Origin: Epilithonimonas xixisoli
GTDB taxonomy: Bacteria; Bacteroidota; Bacteroidia; Flavobacteriales; Weeksellaceae
Direction of reading: 5' to 3'
NCBI RefSeq assembly: GCF_004365655.1
Contig: NZ_SOEO01000001.1
Coordinates: 1,364,001-1,428,000 of the forward strand
DNA length: 64,000 bases
Made by a program: the position numbers and the translations under genes. This document shows positions 8,191 through 16,972 of the stretch, piece by piece. Under the pieces are notes generated by a model. It was not told the DNA's origin. It did not search any database and saw only the letters and a program-made list of their open reading frames with translations. How positions within the stretch are numbered: the first letter of the stretch is position 1; each line of letters begins with the position of its first letter.

Positions 8191-9381
8191 TTATTGTTTT
8201 ACTTGTGGTGCTGTAGCTCCTCCTTTACAAACTGTTACTGTTGCAGTCGCAGTATTATTAGCCGGGACGTTATCCGGCATTGTATCTGAACTAATGGTCG
8301 CTGTATTATTATAAACTCCAGTGGGATTTACAACTGCTGTTATTGTCAATGTGGCATTAGAATTGGCTGGTAAATTACCAATCTCCCAAACACCATTTGA
8401 CTGGTTATATCCTGCTTGGTTTGCTGAAATAAAAGTATAACCCGTTGGTAAGACATCTGTTAAAACAACATTGGAAGCCGCCAAAGTAAGGTTGTTATTT
8501 CTTGCAACAATGGTAAATGTAACCACATCACTTGCAAATGGATTAGCATTTGAAACCGATTTTGTAACACTAAGGTCAATACTGGTAATCACATAATTCA
8601 CAATAACTCTTCCGTTGGCTCCATTTCCTCCACTCTTGGTAGAATTTCCATTACTGGATCCTCTACCACCGCCACCACTTCCTGGCACGTTACCAGATCC
8701 CGCAGTTGCAGCAGCGCCGGTTCCACGTGTTCCACCAATTCCACCAACTGCACCTGGATTAAATCCCGTAGAAGTACTACCAGCAGTTCCTCCAGCACCA
8801 CCAGCACCATTGTTACTAGCGCCGTTACCTCCGTTACCTCCAGCTGAACCAGCTCCGGCTGAACCGCCGCCGCCGCCGCCAGCTCCTGATGTATTAGCAA
8901 CGCCTCCACTTCCTCCACCAAATCTAGTTGATCCAGCGGTTGGCAAACCAGAGGCAGCTGTTCCTCCAGTTCCTGCGGTATTACCATTTCCACCTTGCCC
9001 TCCAGAAGCTTGAACCATCACAGTGCTACCTGACAAAAAAGCACTTGAACCTCCTGTTCCACCAGGATTATTAGTTCCAGAACCACCTTGTCCTACATTT
9101 ACTGTATAAGATGTTCCAGCCACAACGGGAGCAACAACATATCTGGTGTAGGCACCGCCGCCACCGCCTGCGCGACCATTACTAGTATTCCCACCAGCAC
9201 CGCCACCGCCTGCGCCCCAAACTTCAACTGTAATAGAATTTACTCCAAACGGAACAGTAAAGGTTTGCGAATTACCATTGGCATAATTAAAGACTTGTGA
9301 TCCAGCTGTAGCTTGAGAATAAAACTTCCCATACCCCACAAAAAAGACTGCTACTATAAAAAGTAGATTTATTTTTTTCAT
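8191..9381 (-). CDS. Secreted glycine-rich protein with DUF11 domain
   Basis: 396 aa with a signal peptide (INLLFIVAVFFVGYG, cleavage near YSQA). Residues about 30-60 (TFTVPFGVNSITVEVWGAGGGG) match the start of the glycine-rich domain of bacterial surface proteins. Then follow about 170 residues dominated by Gly, Ala, Ser and Asn. A DUF11 domain occupies about 267-385 (IDLSVTKSVSNANPFASDVV). The opposite strand is open over the glycine tract, a composition artefact. First gene of a probable three-gene operon. Likely a structural surface or matrix protein; inference only. Confidence 0.85.
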   Translation of the reverse strand: MKKINLLFIVAVFFVGYGKFYSQATAGSQVFNYANGNSQTFTVPFGVNSITVEVWGAGGGGAGGNTSNGRAGGGGGAYTRYVVAPVVAGTSYTVNVGQGGSGTNNPGGTGGSSAFLSGSTVMVQASGGQGGNGNTAGTGGTAASGLPTAGSTRFGGGSGGVANTSGAGGGGGGSAGAGSAGGNGGNGASNNGAGGAGGTAGSTSTGFNPGAVGGIGGTRGTGAAATAGSGNVPGSGGGGRGSSNGNSTKSGGNGANGRVIVNYVITSIDLSVTKSVSNANPFASDVVTFTIVARNNNLTLAASNVVLTDVLPTGYTFISANQAGYNQSNGVWEIGNLPANSNATLTITAVVNPTGVYNNTATISSDTMPDNVPANNTATATVTVCKGGATAPQVKQ

Positions 9382-9409
9382 AAAAAATATTATTAAAATA
9401 AAAAAGACC

Positions 9410-9433
9410 TCTATGGATAAAAAAATCCATAGA
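9410..9433 (-). terminator. Hairpin between the 218-aa gene and the glycine-rich gene
   Basis: TCTATGGAT and ATCCATAGA pair around an A-rich loop; read leftward a T-rich stretch follows. It could terminate the gene ending at 9457 or partly attenuate readthrough into the three downstream genes. Confidence 0.55.
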
Positions 9434-9456
9434 CAATTAAATTGAAAATCTGAAAA

Positions 9457-10113
9457 TTAAACCAATGATGGTGGCGGTCTCACAGACCAATCAGAACTGC
9501 AATCATGTTGTACTAAAGGATCGCTATTGTAGAAATAAGAATTGAAATGCAGATAGTCTAAAGCTTCGCTCTCCTCTTTGAAAACAGGAATGAGAAAATA
9601 TTTAGACGAATAAAAATCATTGCTTGGAAAAACAAAAGAATTAGCTACAAATCCTGTAGCGGCAACAAATTCATTTCCTTCATAACTTTTATTAATATAA
9701 AGGACGAATTGTTTTTTCGGAAGCTCAGCCGCAACTTCTTGGGCTTCGTTAGCCAGTAACTCTTCTTCGGTAACGAGTGTTTTTTCCGGATTTTGTTTTT
9801 CGGATTTTGTAGGAATGTTAGCAGCGATTTTGAGTTGCCCATCTACCAGCGTTTCGACAAGTTCCAGTTGACTCTGTAAGTTTTCACTTTTGCTGATCTG
9901 ACTATTAAAAGACTCATCTTGAGAATAGATGGTGGCGCCATTTGTTAAAACAATAATCGTTTCTGAATGATTATCGTGTTCAGATGGTAATTGTTGAGCA
10001 AAAAAGAAATTTTGGAAAAGAACAAAAAATACGAGAAATACCGGTCTTGATTTTAATAAAAAATCGACATAATAATTTATTTTAGCACACAAACGCATCA
10101 AACCCAGTTTCAC
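9457..10113 (-). CDS. Exported protein of unknown function, upstream of DUF11 operon
   Basis: 218 aa. A basic N-terminus (MKLGLMRLCAKINYYVDFLLKS) precedes a hydrophobic stretch (VFLVFFVLFQNFFFAQQ) that looks like a signal peptide with cleavage at AQ; a later start is possible. The mature part is acidic and Gln/Glu-rich with no recognisable domain, and ends in SVRPPPSLV. It shares orientation with the three secreted genes downstream but is separated from them by a hairpin. The upstream gap of about 180 bp is shared with the divergent tsaE. Function unknown; association with the surface cluster is by context. Confidence 0.7.
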   Translation of the reverse strand: MKLGLMRLCAKINYYVDFLLKSRPVFLVFFVLFQNFFFAQQLPSEHDNHSETIIVLTNGATIYSQDESFNSQISKSENLQSQLELVETLVDGQLKIAANIPTKSEKQNPEKTLVTEEELLANEAQEVAAELPKKQFVLYINKSYEGNEFVAATGFVANSFVFPSNDFYSSKYFLIPVFKEESEALDYLHFNSYFYNSDPLVQHDCSSDWSVRPPPSLV

Positions 10114-10276
10114 AGTGCAATATTAGTAAAAATAAAGCCTTATTTAAAACCAAAATGCAAAATTAACACAATCGTAAACTGAATATTATATGACTTCAAT
10201 CATATTTTTTCATTTTTAACCAAAAATTTGTAAAAAAACTTCTCCGACAGTCAAAAACTCTTCTCCAGATAAATAT

Positions 10277-10284
10277 TAACTTTG
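10277..10284 (+). promoter_or_regulatory. Bacteroidota -7 box of tsaE
   Basis: TAACTTTG matches the TAnnTTTG consensus and lies 11 bp before the tsaE ATG, implying a very short 5' UTR. I see no good -33 TTG at the right spacing. Confidence 0.45.
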
Positions 10285-10295
10285 CAAAAACAATT

Positions 10296-10703
10296 ATGAA
10301 ATTTCAAATCACCAATCTGGAAGAATGGAATGTTGTCATTAAACAAATTCTTCCGAAACTCATACATCCTATCTTATTATTAAAAGGTAACCTCGGCGCA
10401 GGAAAAACTACTTTTTCCCAATTTTTGTTGAAGGAACTTGGAAGCCAGGACGAAATATCATCTCCAACCTACTCTATCGTGAATGAATACAATACACCAA
10501 AAGGAAAAGTATTTCATTTTGATCTCTACAGACTGAAATCTGTGGAAGAAGCTTATGATTTTGGGATTGAGGAATATCTGGAAAACTGTTTCCTCTCCAT
10601 TATCGAGTGGCCGGAGATCTATATGGATGAGTTGGACGCCTATGATTTCCATCAGATGACGATCACAAACACAGAATCCGGAAGAGAAATCGAATTTAAT
10701 TAA
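10296..10703 (+). CDS. tsaE: tRNA threonylcarbamoyladenosine biosynthesis ATPase TsaE
   Basis: 135-aa P-loop ATPase (YjeE family) that cycles the TsaB-TsaD complex during synthesis of t6A at position 37 of ANN-decoding tRNAs. The Walker A motif GNLGAGKTTF is at residues 31-40. Other conserved pieces are SSPTYSIVNEY, the FHFDLYRL segment and the C-terminal IEWPE. Length is normal. It heads a rightward group with the alanine dehydrogenase gene 58 bp downstream, an order I remember as common in flavobacteria. tsaC of the same pathway is at 48457. Confidence 0.95.
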   Translation: MKFQITNLEEWNVVIKQILPKLIHPILLLKGNLGAGKTTFSQFLLKELGSQDEISSPTYSIVNEYNTPKGKVFHFDLYRLKSVEEAYDFGIEEYLENCFLSIIEWPEIYMDELDAYDFHQMTITNTESGREIEFN

Positions 10704-10761
10704 TCCGTCCGAGTAAATTATTTTATCTTTGTTCTTTATTTTCGAATAACGATTCATTTCT

Positions 10762-11958
10762 ATGAGCAGTACATCAACCATATTTACACCTTTTACAGAG
10801 GAAGAATTGATCCCAAAAGAGGAAAAACTCGAAGTTGTAAAAAAAGGGAAAACCTTCAGCATTGGTATTCCGAAAGAAACTTGTCTTAATGAAAAGAGAA
10901 CTTGCATTATCCCAGACGCAGTTCAGATTTTGGTGAATAATGGGCATAAGGTGATTCTGGAAAGTGGCGCCGGACTTGGCTCACATTTTCCGGACATTTT
11001 GTACTCAGAAGCTGGCGCAGAGATTACCAACGATCCAAAAGTGGCATTCTCGCAAGATCTTGTTCTGAAAATAAACCCACCAACCGAAGAGGAAATCGAG
11101 TTTCTAAGGCCGATGACTTATCTGATTTCAGCTTTGCAAATCAACCTTCGAGACAAAGATTATTTCCTAAAATTAGCTTGCAAAAAAGTCAATGCGATTG
11201 CGTTTGAATTCATAATGGATGAGTACAAGCAATTGTCATTGGTCAGATTGATTGGAGAAATCGCTGGAAGTGTTTCCATTCTTTATGCATCCGAATTATT
11301 GGCAATGTCCAACGGATTGATGCTTGGTGGAATTACTGGCGTTCGCCCGACGGAAGTTGTCATCATCGGTGCAGGAATCGTGGGCGAATTTGCAACAAAA
11401 GCAGCGATTGGTTTGGGAGCAAGTGTCAAGGTTTTTGACAATTCACTTTCAAAACTGAGAAGACTTCATACATTGGTAGATAGTCGTGTTCCAACTTCTG
11501 TCATCGATCCAAAAGAATTGACGAAATCACTTAGAAGAGCCGACGTTGTAATCGGCGCTTTGCCAAGACTTAATCTGCCACCAATCATTACAGAAGATAT
11601 GGTGATGAAGATGAAAAAAGGAAGCGTCATCATCGATATTACAATTGATAACGGAAAAGTTATAGAAACTTCCGAACTTACAACCACGGAAAAACCATTC
11701 ATCATAAAACACGATGTAATCCACTGTGGACTTCCAAACCTAACTTCCAGAATGCCAAGAACAACGACTAAAGCGGTAAGCAATTTCTTCTTAAGTTATC
11801 TTCTCGGTTACGATGAAGAAGGTGGTTTTGAAAATATGCTGATTCACAAAAACGAAATCAAACAATCGCTTTACATGTACAAAGGAAGACATACGAAGCA
11901 AATGATCTGCAACAAGTTCGACCTTCCTTATCACGATATCAATCTATTGATTTTCTAA
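10762..11958 (+). CDS. Alanine dehydrogenase-family protein (catalytic His position not conserved)
   Basis: 398 aa of the alanine dehydrogenase/PNT family: an N-terminal catalytic lobe (SIGIPKETCLNEKR, residues 33-46) and a Rossmann NAD(H) domain with GAGIVG at 203-208. The substrate lysine equivalent is kept (Lys103, LVLKINPP), and so is the Asp of IDITIDNG. Where alanine dehydrogenases have TYLH with the catalytic His, this has TYLI (119-122). An extra N-terminal segment of about 30 residues precedes the domain. It may be a divergent alanine dehydrogenase or an NAD-binding relative with another substrate. Followed 9 bp later by a small membrane-protein gene. Confidence 0.85.
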   Translation: MSSTSTIFTPFTEEELIPKEEKLEVVKKGKTFSIGIPKETCLNEKRTCIIPDAVQILVNNGHKVILESGAGLGSHFPDILYSEAGAEITNDPKVAFSQDLVLKINPPTEEEIEFLRPMTYLISALQINLRDKDYFLKLACKKVNAIAFEFIMDEYKQLSLVRLIGEIAGSVSILYASELLAMSNGLMLGGITGVRPTEVVIIGAGIVGEFATKAAIGLGASVKVFDNSLSKLRRLHTLVDSRVPTSVIDPKELTKSLRRADVVIGALPRLNLPPIITEDMVMKMKKGSVIIDITIDNGKVIETSELTTTEKPFIIKHDVIHCGLPNLTSRMPRTTTKAVSNFFLSYLLGYDEEGGFENMLIHKNEIKQSLYMYKGRHTKQMICNKFDLPYHDINLLIF

Positions 11959-11967
11959 AACTTATTA

Positions 11968-12339
11968 ATGCTAAAAAAACTTAAATTCTATATCATTGGA
12001 CTGGTTCCGGGATTATTAATTGTATTTGTAATCCTTAATCAAAAAGGTGCCAGCTGCTCCTACTTTCCCAATGACAGAGTCACGGCGGAAACTCTTACAA
12101 AAGATTTCACTTATACTCCGACTTTCAAAACAGAAATGGAACTTCATAAAATCACAGAAAAATTCCTGAAAGACAGCATCATCTCGGAAGGAAAAGTAGA
12201 TTTTGACAAAAGTAATGCACAGGCAAAGCCATGTCCGGAATATCTGATTCTCTACCCGAAAAAAAATCCACATTTTGAAATTAACTATTCCAAATGCAGG
12301 GAAAATGCAGAGTTTACAACTTTAAAAAAACTGAGATAA
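11968..12339 (+). CDS. Small membrane-anchored protein, possibly DUF4258 family
   Basis: 123 aa with one N-terminal membrane segment (FYIIGLVPGLLIVFVIL), then a soluble part with Cys at CSYFPNDRV, KPCPEYLI and KCRENAEF. I recall a flavobacterial DUF4258 protein in this position after alanine dehydrogenase, with a similar start (membrane anchor, then YxPNxRV), but I cannot confirm the match. It is 9 bp after the dehydrogenase gene, so co-transcription with it is likely. Function unknown. Confidence 0.75.
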   Translation: MLKKLKFYIIGLVPGLLIVFVILNQKGASCSYFPNDRVTAETLTKDFTYTPTFKTEMELHKITEKFLKDSIISEGKVDFDKSNAQAKPCPEYLILYPKKNPHFEINYSKCRENAEFTTLKKLR

Positions 12340-12389
12340 TATTTTTTTAGATTAATTTAAATCTAATTTCTAAAATCCAATTTTGAGAC

Positions 12390-13163
12390 ATGAACGGCAG
12401 AAATTTGTTAATCCCAGATTACTTTCTTTTCGGAGGAATTTTTGCTCTTTTTCTTCTGATTGTTCTGTGTTTTTTTCTCTACGGTAAGTACAAATCCGCC
12501 AAGACCAAAAACAAAATACTGGAAGATAATTACAAATCTCTGGAGAACAAATTGGACAATGTGAGGCTGGATCATATCGAAACAAAACTCAATCCGCATC
12601 TTTTCAAAAACATTCTCAATTCGGTTCAGTCGCACGCGTATCAGACTTACATTTCTCTCGACAAATTAGCAAACATTCTGGATTACATCCTCTACGAGAG
12701 CAACAACAAATATGTAAGTCCCAAGGAAGAGCTGGATTTTACGATGAGTTTGATTGACATTAATAAAATCAAAATCAATCCACTTTTTGACCTTCGGATC
12801 AAAAGTAAAATCGATAAGGAAGATTCGATTTTTATGGAGAAAATTTTCGCACCTTTGATTACAGTTGATTTGATTGAAAACGCTTTCAAACACACTGATT
12901 TTCTGGCTCAGGATTCTTTCATTTCTATTCATTTGAATTTGGAAACTCGAATTTTTGAGATGAAAGTCAGCAACAAAATTTCCGCAAAAACACCGATGGA
13001 AAAAGAAAACAGCGGTTTCGGAAGCAGTTCTTTTGACCAAAGACTGAAGATGATTTACAAAGAACATTACAAACTGAGCAAAAGTATCAACAGTGATATT
13101 TACACCGCGCAGTTAAAAATTAATCTCGGCGATTTCTATGACAAAATGCGTTATACTAGATGA
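12390..13163 (+). CDS. LytS-type sensor histidine kinase (His_kinase family)
   Basis: 257 aa. One N-terminal membrane segment (about 12-32), a short coiled coil (about 36-60), then the His_kinase motif LNPHLFKNILN with phospho-accepting His70, and a HATPase-like domain with DLIENAFKH. Unlike most of its family it has only one membrane helix and no obvious sensor domain, so the signal may be membrane-proximal. It overlaps the following response-regulator gene by 26 bp, so the two proteins form a pair. Probably part of the tsaE-ald transcript or with its own start. Confidence 0.92.
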   Translation: MNGRNLLIPDYFLFGGIFALFLLIVLCFFLYGKYKSAKTKNKILEDNYKSLENKLDNVRLDHIETKLNPHLFKNILNSVQSHAYQTYISLDKLANILDYILYESNNKYVSPKEELDFTMSLIDINKIKINPLFDLRIKSKIDKEDSIFMEKIFAPLITVDLIENAFKHTDFLAQDSFISIHLNLETRIFEMKVSNKISAKTPMEKENSGFGSSSFDQRLKMIYKEHYKLSKSINSDIYTAQLKINLGDFYDKMRYTR

Positions 13164-13845
13164 CGAATTGCTTGCAATCAGCTACTTAAAACTACTTTGC
13201 GACGAGCTCAATGTAGAAGTGGTGAAAGCCTTCAACAATCCGAAGATTTTCTTACAGGAGATTGACAATATCGAATGTGATTTTTGCATCCTGGACATAG
13301 AAATGCCAGGAATGAACGGCCTTCAGGTAGCGGAATTGATCAAGAAAAAAATAATTTTCACCACGGCTTACAAAGAATATGCTGCGGAAGCCTTTGATCT
13401 AAATGTTGTGGACTATGTGCGAAAACCCATCAAAAAAGAACGTCTGCAACAAGCTTTTGAAAAAGTTGAAAAACTGCTGAGCGAGGAAGAGAAAAACACT
13501 TTTTTCGAATGGAATACCAATCTGGGTAAAAGCATCATTTTCGCAGATCAAATTGTTTACATCAAAACCTCTGAGATTGACAGCCGAGACAAAGATCTGG
13601 TTCTGAAAAACGATTCCGAGATTATTTTAAAGAATTTAAGTTTCAAACACTTATCAGAATTGTTACCAGAAAAAAACTTTGTTCAAATCAGCAAAAAAGA
13701 AATGGTAAACACAAAACACATCAAAGTCTTTTCGTCTTCAGAAATCATTCTGGATATCAAAGACTCTGCAGGAAACCCTTTAAAACTCAGTGTAAGTGAG
13801 GTTTTCCGGGATCAGGTTTCGGAAAAATTGCTGAGTAAAAATTAA
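13138..13845 (+). CDS. LytTR-family response regulator
   Basis: 235 aa. Receiver domain at 1-115 with acidic pair DDE (8-10), phospho-acceptor Asp53 (ILDIEMPGMNG), TTAYKEYA and the conserved Lys in VRKPIKKE. C-terminal LytTR DNA-binding domain (about 130-232: IVYIKTSEIDSRDKDLVL, FVQISKKEMVNTKHIKVF). Partner of the upstream LytS-type kinase, whose gene it overlaps. LytTR regulators bind direct repeats upstream of surface or adhesion genes; the target here is unknown. Confidence 0.94.
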   Translation: MTKCVILDDELLAISYLKLLCDELNVEVVKAFNNPKIFLQEIDNIECDFCILDIEMPGMNGLQVAELIKKKIIFTTAYKEYAAEAFDLNVVDYVRKPIKKERLQQAFEKVEKLLSEEEKNTFFEWNTNLGKSIIFADQIVYIKTSEIDSRDKDLVLKNDSEIILKNLSFKHLSELLPEKNFVQISKKEMVNTKHIKVFSSSEIILDIKDSAGNPLKLSVSEVFRDQVSEKLLSKN

Positions 13846-14207
13846 ATTTCAAAAAGTATCAAATCCAATTCTTCAATTTTGGAAAAGCCTTTGTCTGCAG
13901 TCACCAAAGGCAATCCGTAAACCAAGGATGTTGCAGCAATTATGGCATCAGGCAATTTTATACTGTAGCGTTTTCTCAAATCAATTGTTTTTTCTTTGAT
14001 TTTGGAGTTCCATTCTATCAAGAAACAATCCTTAATCAATTCTTTTAATTTTGATTCTTGAGATTTGCTTATATTTTTAAAACCTAACAATTCTACTTCT
14101 GATATAAAAGAAATACCAAAGTTGTATTCCAAAAAGGGTGCAATCAATTCATTCCCTTCGTGGACGTAAATCAAAAAATTTGTATCAGCAATGAAATCAA
14201 TCTTCAT
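13842..14207 (-). CDS. PIN-domain toxin (VapC-like)
   Basis: 121-aa PIN-domain ribonuclease. Predicted metal-binding acids are Asp8 (FIADTNFLIY), Glu37 or Glu39 (ISEVELLG), Asp87 (KLPDAIIAATS) and Asp105 (VTADKGF). VapC toxins cut tRNA or rRNA. The gene overlaps a 55-aa antitoxin gene by 11 bp upstream. Its 3' end overlaps the 3' end of the LytTR regulator gene by 4 bp in convergent orientation, so there is no terminator between them. Confidence 0.9.
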   Translation of the reverse strand: MKIDFIADTNFLIYVHEGNELIAPFLEYNFGISFISEVELLGFKNISKSQESKLKELIKDCFLIEWNSKIKEKTIDLRKRYSIKLPDAIIAATSLVYGLPLVTADKGFSKIEELDLILFEI

Positions 14208-14364
14208 TTTCTCTGATTTCTATTTGATATTTTAATCCGTCAATATCTCTTTTCAATTTTCCAAAATGTTTTGTCAAGTTCCCTTTAGAAATGCTTTTTT
14301 TAAGTTTTTCTTTCAGAATTTTTGAAACATTTTTAGAATTTGACTTATTAATAGTTACTGTCAT
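14197..14364 (-). CDS. Small antitoxin partner of the PIN toxin
   Basis: A 55-aa ORF starting MTVTINKSNS and ending RENED, found by reading upstream of the PIN gene. Its last 11 bases contain the toxin's start codon. It begins with a short beta segment (TVTIN) as in ribbon-helix-helix or AbrB-type antitoxins, then Lys-rich helices (ILKEKLKKSISKG) and a C-terminal tail. Size, overlap and order fit an antitoxin; no clear sequence family. TAAATTTG at 14382-14389 (read leftward) could be its -7 promoter box. Confidence 0.75.
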   Translation of the reverse strand: MTVTINKSNSKNVSKILKEKLKKSISKGNLTKHFGKLKRDIDGLKYQIEIRENED

Positions 14365-14583
14365 TTCCAATATTTTATATTCAAATTTACGAAAATATAC
14401 AATTCAAAACCTTAACCTATTATTCAATTTTCAGTACAGAATTCCGCAGTTTCATTACATTTATTGAGTTGCGAGATTATTTTTATTCAAAAACTTCTCA
14501 AATTTACACTCAGAAAATCAGTAAAAATAAATTATTGATTGTGATATCGAAATCATATTCGATCCCACATAAGCTTAAATGAA

Positions 14584-16875
14584 ATGAAATTTGATATGAA
14601 AAAGTACAGAAATATTATTTTTTACGTTCTTACAATTGCCTTTTTCTCTTGCGTGATGTATTGGTTTTTTGTAGAAGGAAAAACGCTAGAAATAGGCGAA
14701 AAAATAGCACCCAATGTTTCTACTGGAACCACAATGTGGGAAAACTTCACAGACTCTTTCTTAGGCAATCTCCACCATCCTTTGGCTCTGCTTTTGGCAC
14801 AGATTGTTACCATTATTATCGTCGCAAAATTCTTCGGATGGATCTGCGTGAAACTGAAACAACCTTCCGTAATTGGTGAGATGATTGCAGGTATCGTCCT
14901 CGGTCCATCGCTTGTAGGATTGTATTTTCCAGAATTTTCCGCTTTTATGTTCCCAAAAGAATCGCTTCCAAACTTACAATTCCTAAGTCAGATTGGTTTG
15001 ATTCTTTTCATGTACATCGTGGGAATGGAATTGGACCTCAGCGTCCTTAGAAAAAAAGCACACGATGCAGTGGTTATCAGCCACGCCAGTATTATTTTTC
15101 CCTTTGCATTGGGAGTTGGACTCTCTTATTTCATTTACAATGAATTTGCGCCAGACGGAATCCAGTTCAGTTCCTTTGCCTTGTTTATTGCCATTGCGAT
15201 GAGTATCACAGCATTTCCCGTTTTGGCGAGAATTGTACAAGAACGGAATCTTCACAAAACCAAGATTGGAACTGTTGTCATCACTTGTGCTGCGGCAGAT
15301 GACATCACGGCTTGGTGTATTTTGGCAGCCGTGATTGCTGTGGTAAAAGCTGGTTCTTTCTCAGGTTCTATTTTTGTCATTATAATGGCAATTGTTTATG
15401 TTTTCCTGATGATAAGAATCGTAAAACCGTTCCTAACCAGGATTGCAGAATCACAAAAGGGCAAAGGATTCATCAACAAATCTTTGGTTGCTGTTTTCTT
15501 TTTGATATTGATTATCTCTTCCTATTTGACAGAAGTGATCGGGATCCACGCACTTTTTGGGGCGTTTATGGCGGGAGCGATAATGCCTGAAAATGTAAAA
15601 TTCAGAAATCTTTTCATAGAGAAAGTGGAAGATGTTGCTTTGGTTCTTTTGCTTCCATTATTCTTCGTATTCACGGGGCTTAGAACTCAGATTGGATTGT
15701 TGAATGACCCTTATCTGTGGAAAATTGGCGGATTAATCATTCTAACCGCGGTTATCGGAAAATTTGTAGGAAGTGCGCTCACAGCGAAGTTTCTGAAGAT
15801 GAACTGGAAAGACAGTTTAACCATCGGAGCATTGATGAACACAAGAGGTTTGACGGAATTAATTGTCCTAAACATCGGTTACGACTTGGGAGTTCTCGGG
15901 CCTGAGTTGTTTGCGATGCTTGTCATTATGGCACTTTTCACCACTTTTATGACAGGTCCAAGTTTGGATATCATCAATTATTTCTTCAAAGGAAAAAAAT
16001 CCAGTTTGGAGGAAGAAGATAACGCCAACGACGAAAAATACAAAGTTCTTTTGTCATTCGAAACGCCACAATCCGGAAGTACACTTTTAAAATTAGCCGA
16101 TAACTTCACCCATAAAATGAACGGAAACAAAAGCGTAACAGCGATGAATATTGCTCCCCTAGATGAGCTACACGCTTTTGACATCGAAGATTATGAGAAA
16201 GAATTATTCGAAGATGTGATAGATACTTCTCGGGAACTAAAACTGGAGGTCACCACACTTTTCAAAGCGTCCACAGATATCGAAAATGACTTGATTAATA
16301 TTACCAACAAAGGCAATTATGATTTGCTTTTGATAATGTTAGGCAAATCAATTTACGAAGGAACTTTACTTGGAAAACTGCTTGGTTTTACTACAAAAAT
16401 CATCAATCCAAGTAAATTGTTGAACACCGTTACCGGAAAATCATATATCTTCAACAACTCGCCTTTCGATGATTTCACACTCAGTATTTTGGACAAAACC
16501 AATACGCCAGTGGGAATCATGGTGGACAAAAACTTCGAAAGTGCAGACAAAATCTTCATTCCAATTTTTGATCTCAACGATTTTTATTTGGTTGAATATG
16601 CAAAACGTTTAATTAATAATAATGATTCTCAAGTCATAATCTTGGACGCAGCTGGACAAATCCGAAAAAATACAGAAATCCGTGAGTTGATAAGAAACAT
16701 CGAGCATATCGCACCCAATCACATCACACTTTACAATGAAAAAACGATTGAAAAAGATTTCTTGCAGTCTCAGGATTTGATGCTCATCAGCAGCAGAAGT
16801 TGGAAAAATTTGATTGACTCAAAAAGTCTTTGGCTGTCCGACATTCCTTCGACATTGATTGTTTCGAATCCATAA
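14584..16875 (+). CDS. Cation:proton antiporter (CPA2 family)
   Basis: 763 aa. After one N-terminal helix (IIFYVLTIAFFSCVMYW) and a short soluble loop comes a Na+/H+ exchanger domain of about 12 helices (about 60-460), with VIGEMIAGIVLGPSL, a CAAADDITAW motif carrying the paired Asp of electrogenic CPA2 exchangers, and GALMNTRGLTELIVL. The C-terminal 280 residues are soluble and resemble tandem universal-stress-like domains. It exports Na+ or K+ against H+ at the inner membrane; the ion cannot be read from sequence. Family members of this two-part form are common in Bacteroidota. No partner gene. Confidence 0.93.
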   Translation: MKFDMKKYRNIIFYVLTIAFFSCVMYWFFVEGKTLEIGEKIAPNVSTGTTMWENFTDSFLGNLHHPLALLLAQIVTIIIVAKFFGWICVKLKQPSVIGEMIAGIVLGPSLVGLYFPEFSAFMFPKESLPNLQFLSQIGLILFMYIVGMELDLSVLRKKAHDAVVISHASIIFPFALGVGLSYFIYNEFAPDGIQFSSFALFIAIAMSITAFPVLARIVQERNLHKTKIGTVVITCAAADDITAWCILAAVIAVVKAGSFSGSIFVIIMAIVYVFLMIRIVKPFLTRIAESQKGKGFINKSLVAVFFLILIISSYLTEVIGIHALFGAFMAGAIMPENVKFRNLFIEKVEDVALVLLLPLFFVFTGLRTQIGLLNDPYLWKIGGLIILTAVIGKFVGSALTAKFLKMNWKDSLTIGALMNTRGLTELIVLNIGYDLGVLGPELFAMLVIMALFTTFMTGPSLDIINYFFKGKKSSLEEEDNANDEKYKVLLSFETPQSGSTLLKLADNFTHKMNGNKSVTAMNIAPLDELHAFDIEDYEKELFEDVIDTSRELKLEVTTLFKASTDIENDLINITNKGNYDLLLIMLGKSIYEGTLLGKLLGFTTKIINPSKLLNTVTGKSYIFNNSPFDDFTLSILDKTNTPVGIMVDKNFESADKIFIPIFDLNDFYLVEYAKRLINNNDSQVIILDAAGQIRKNTEIRELIRNIEHIAPNHITLYNEKTIEKDFLQSQDLMLISSRSWKNLIDSKSLWLSDIPSTLIVSNP

Positions 16876-16879
16876 TTTT

Positions 16880-16911
16880 TTTGAAATTTCGAAAATTAAT
16901 TTCTATCTTCG
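16880..16911 (+). promoter_or_regulatory. Candidate promoter of the tyrA leader
   Basis: TTTG at 16880-16883, 20 bp spacer, then TATCTTCG at 16904-16911, one base off TAnnTTTG. Transcription would start close to the GTG of the leader peptide at 16916, giving an almost leaderless leader peptide. Confidence 0.45.
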
Positions 16912-16915
16912 TCTG

Positions 16916-16972
16916 GTGAAAACAACAAACAGAACATATTATTACGCAATTCAGACCTTCAAAAAGGATTAG
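16916..16972 (+). CDS. Tyrosine-rich leader peptide of tyrA
   Basis: An 18-codon ORF, GTG start and TAG stop, encoding MKTTNRTYYYAIQTFKKD. It has three consecutive Tyr codons (16937-16945) and one Phe codon (16958-16960) and lies just before an intrinsic terminator upstream of prephenate dehydrogenase. This is the classical layout of an amino-acid attenuator, with Tyr codons before a tyrosine-synthesis gene. There is no ATG nearby and no Shine-Dalgarno sequence, as usual for this phylum. Confidence 0.75.
   Translation: MKTTNRTYYYAIQTFKKD

Noticed and set aside
8615-9013. Proline-rich 132-codon ORF on the plus strand
   Set aside because: It is the reverse strand of the glycine-codon tract of the gene at 8191-9381 (GGN codons read as CCN); no signal peptide or start context.
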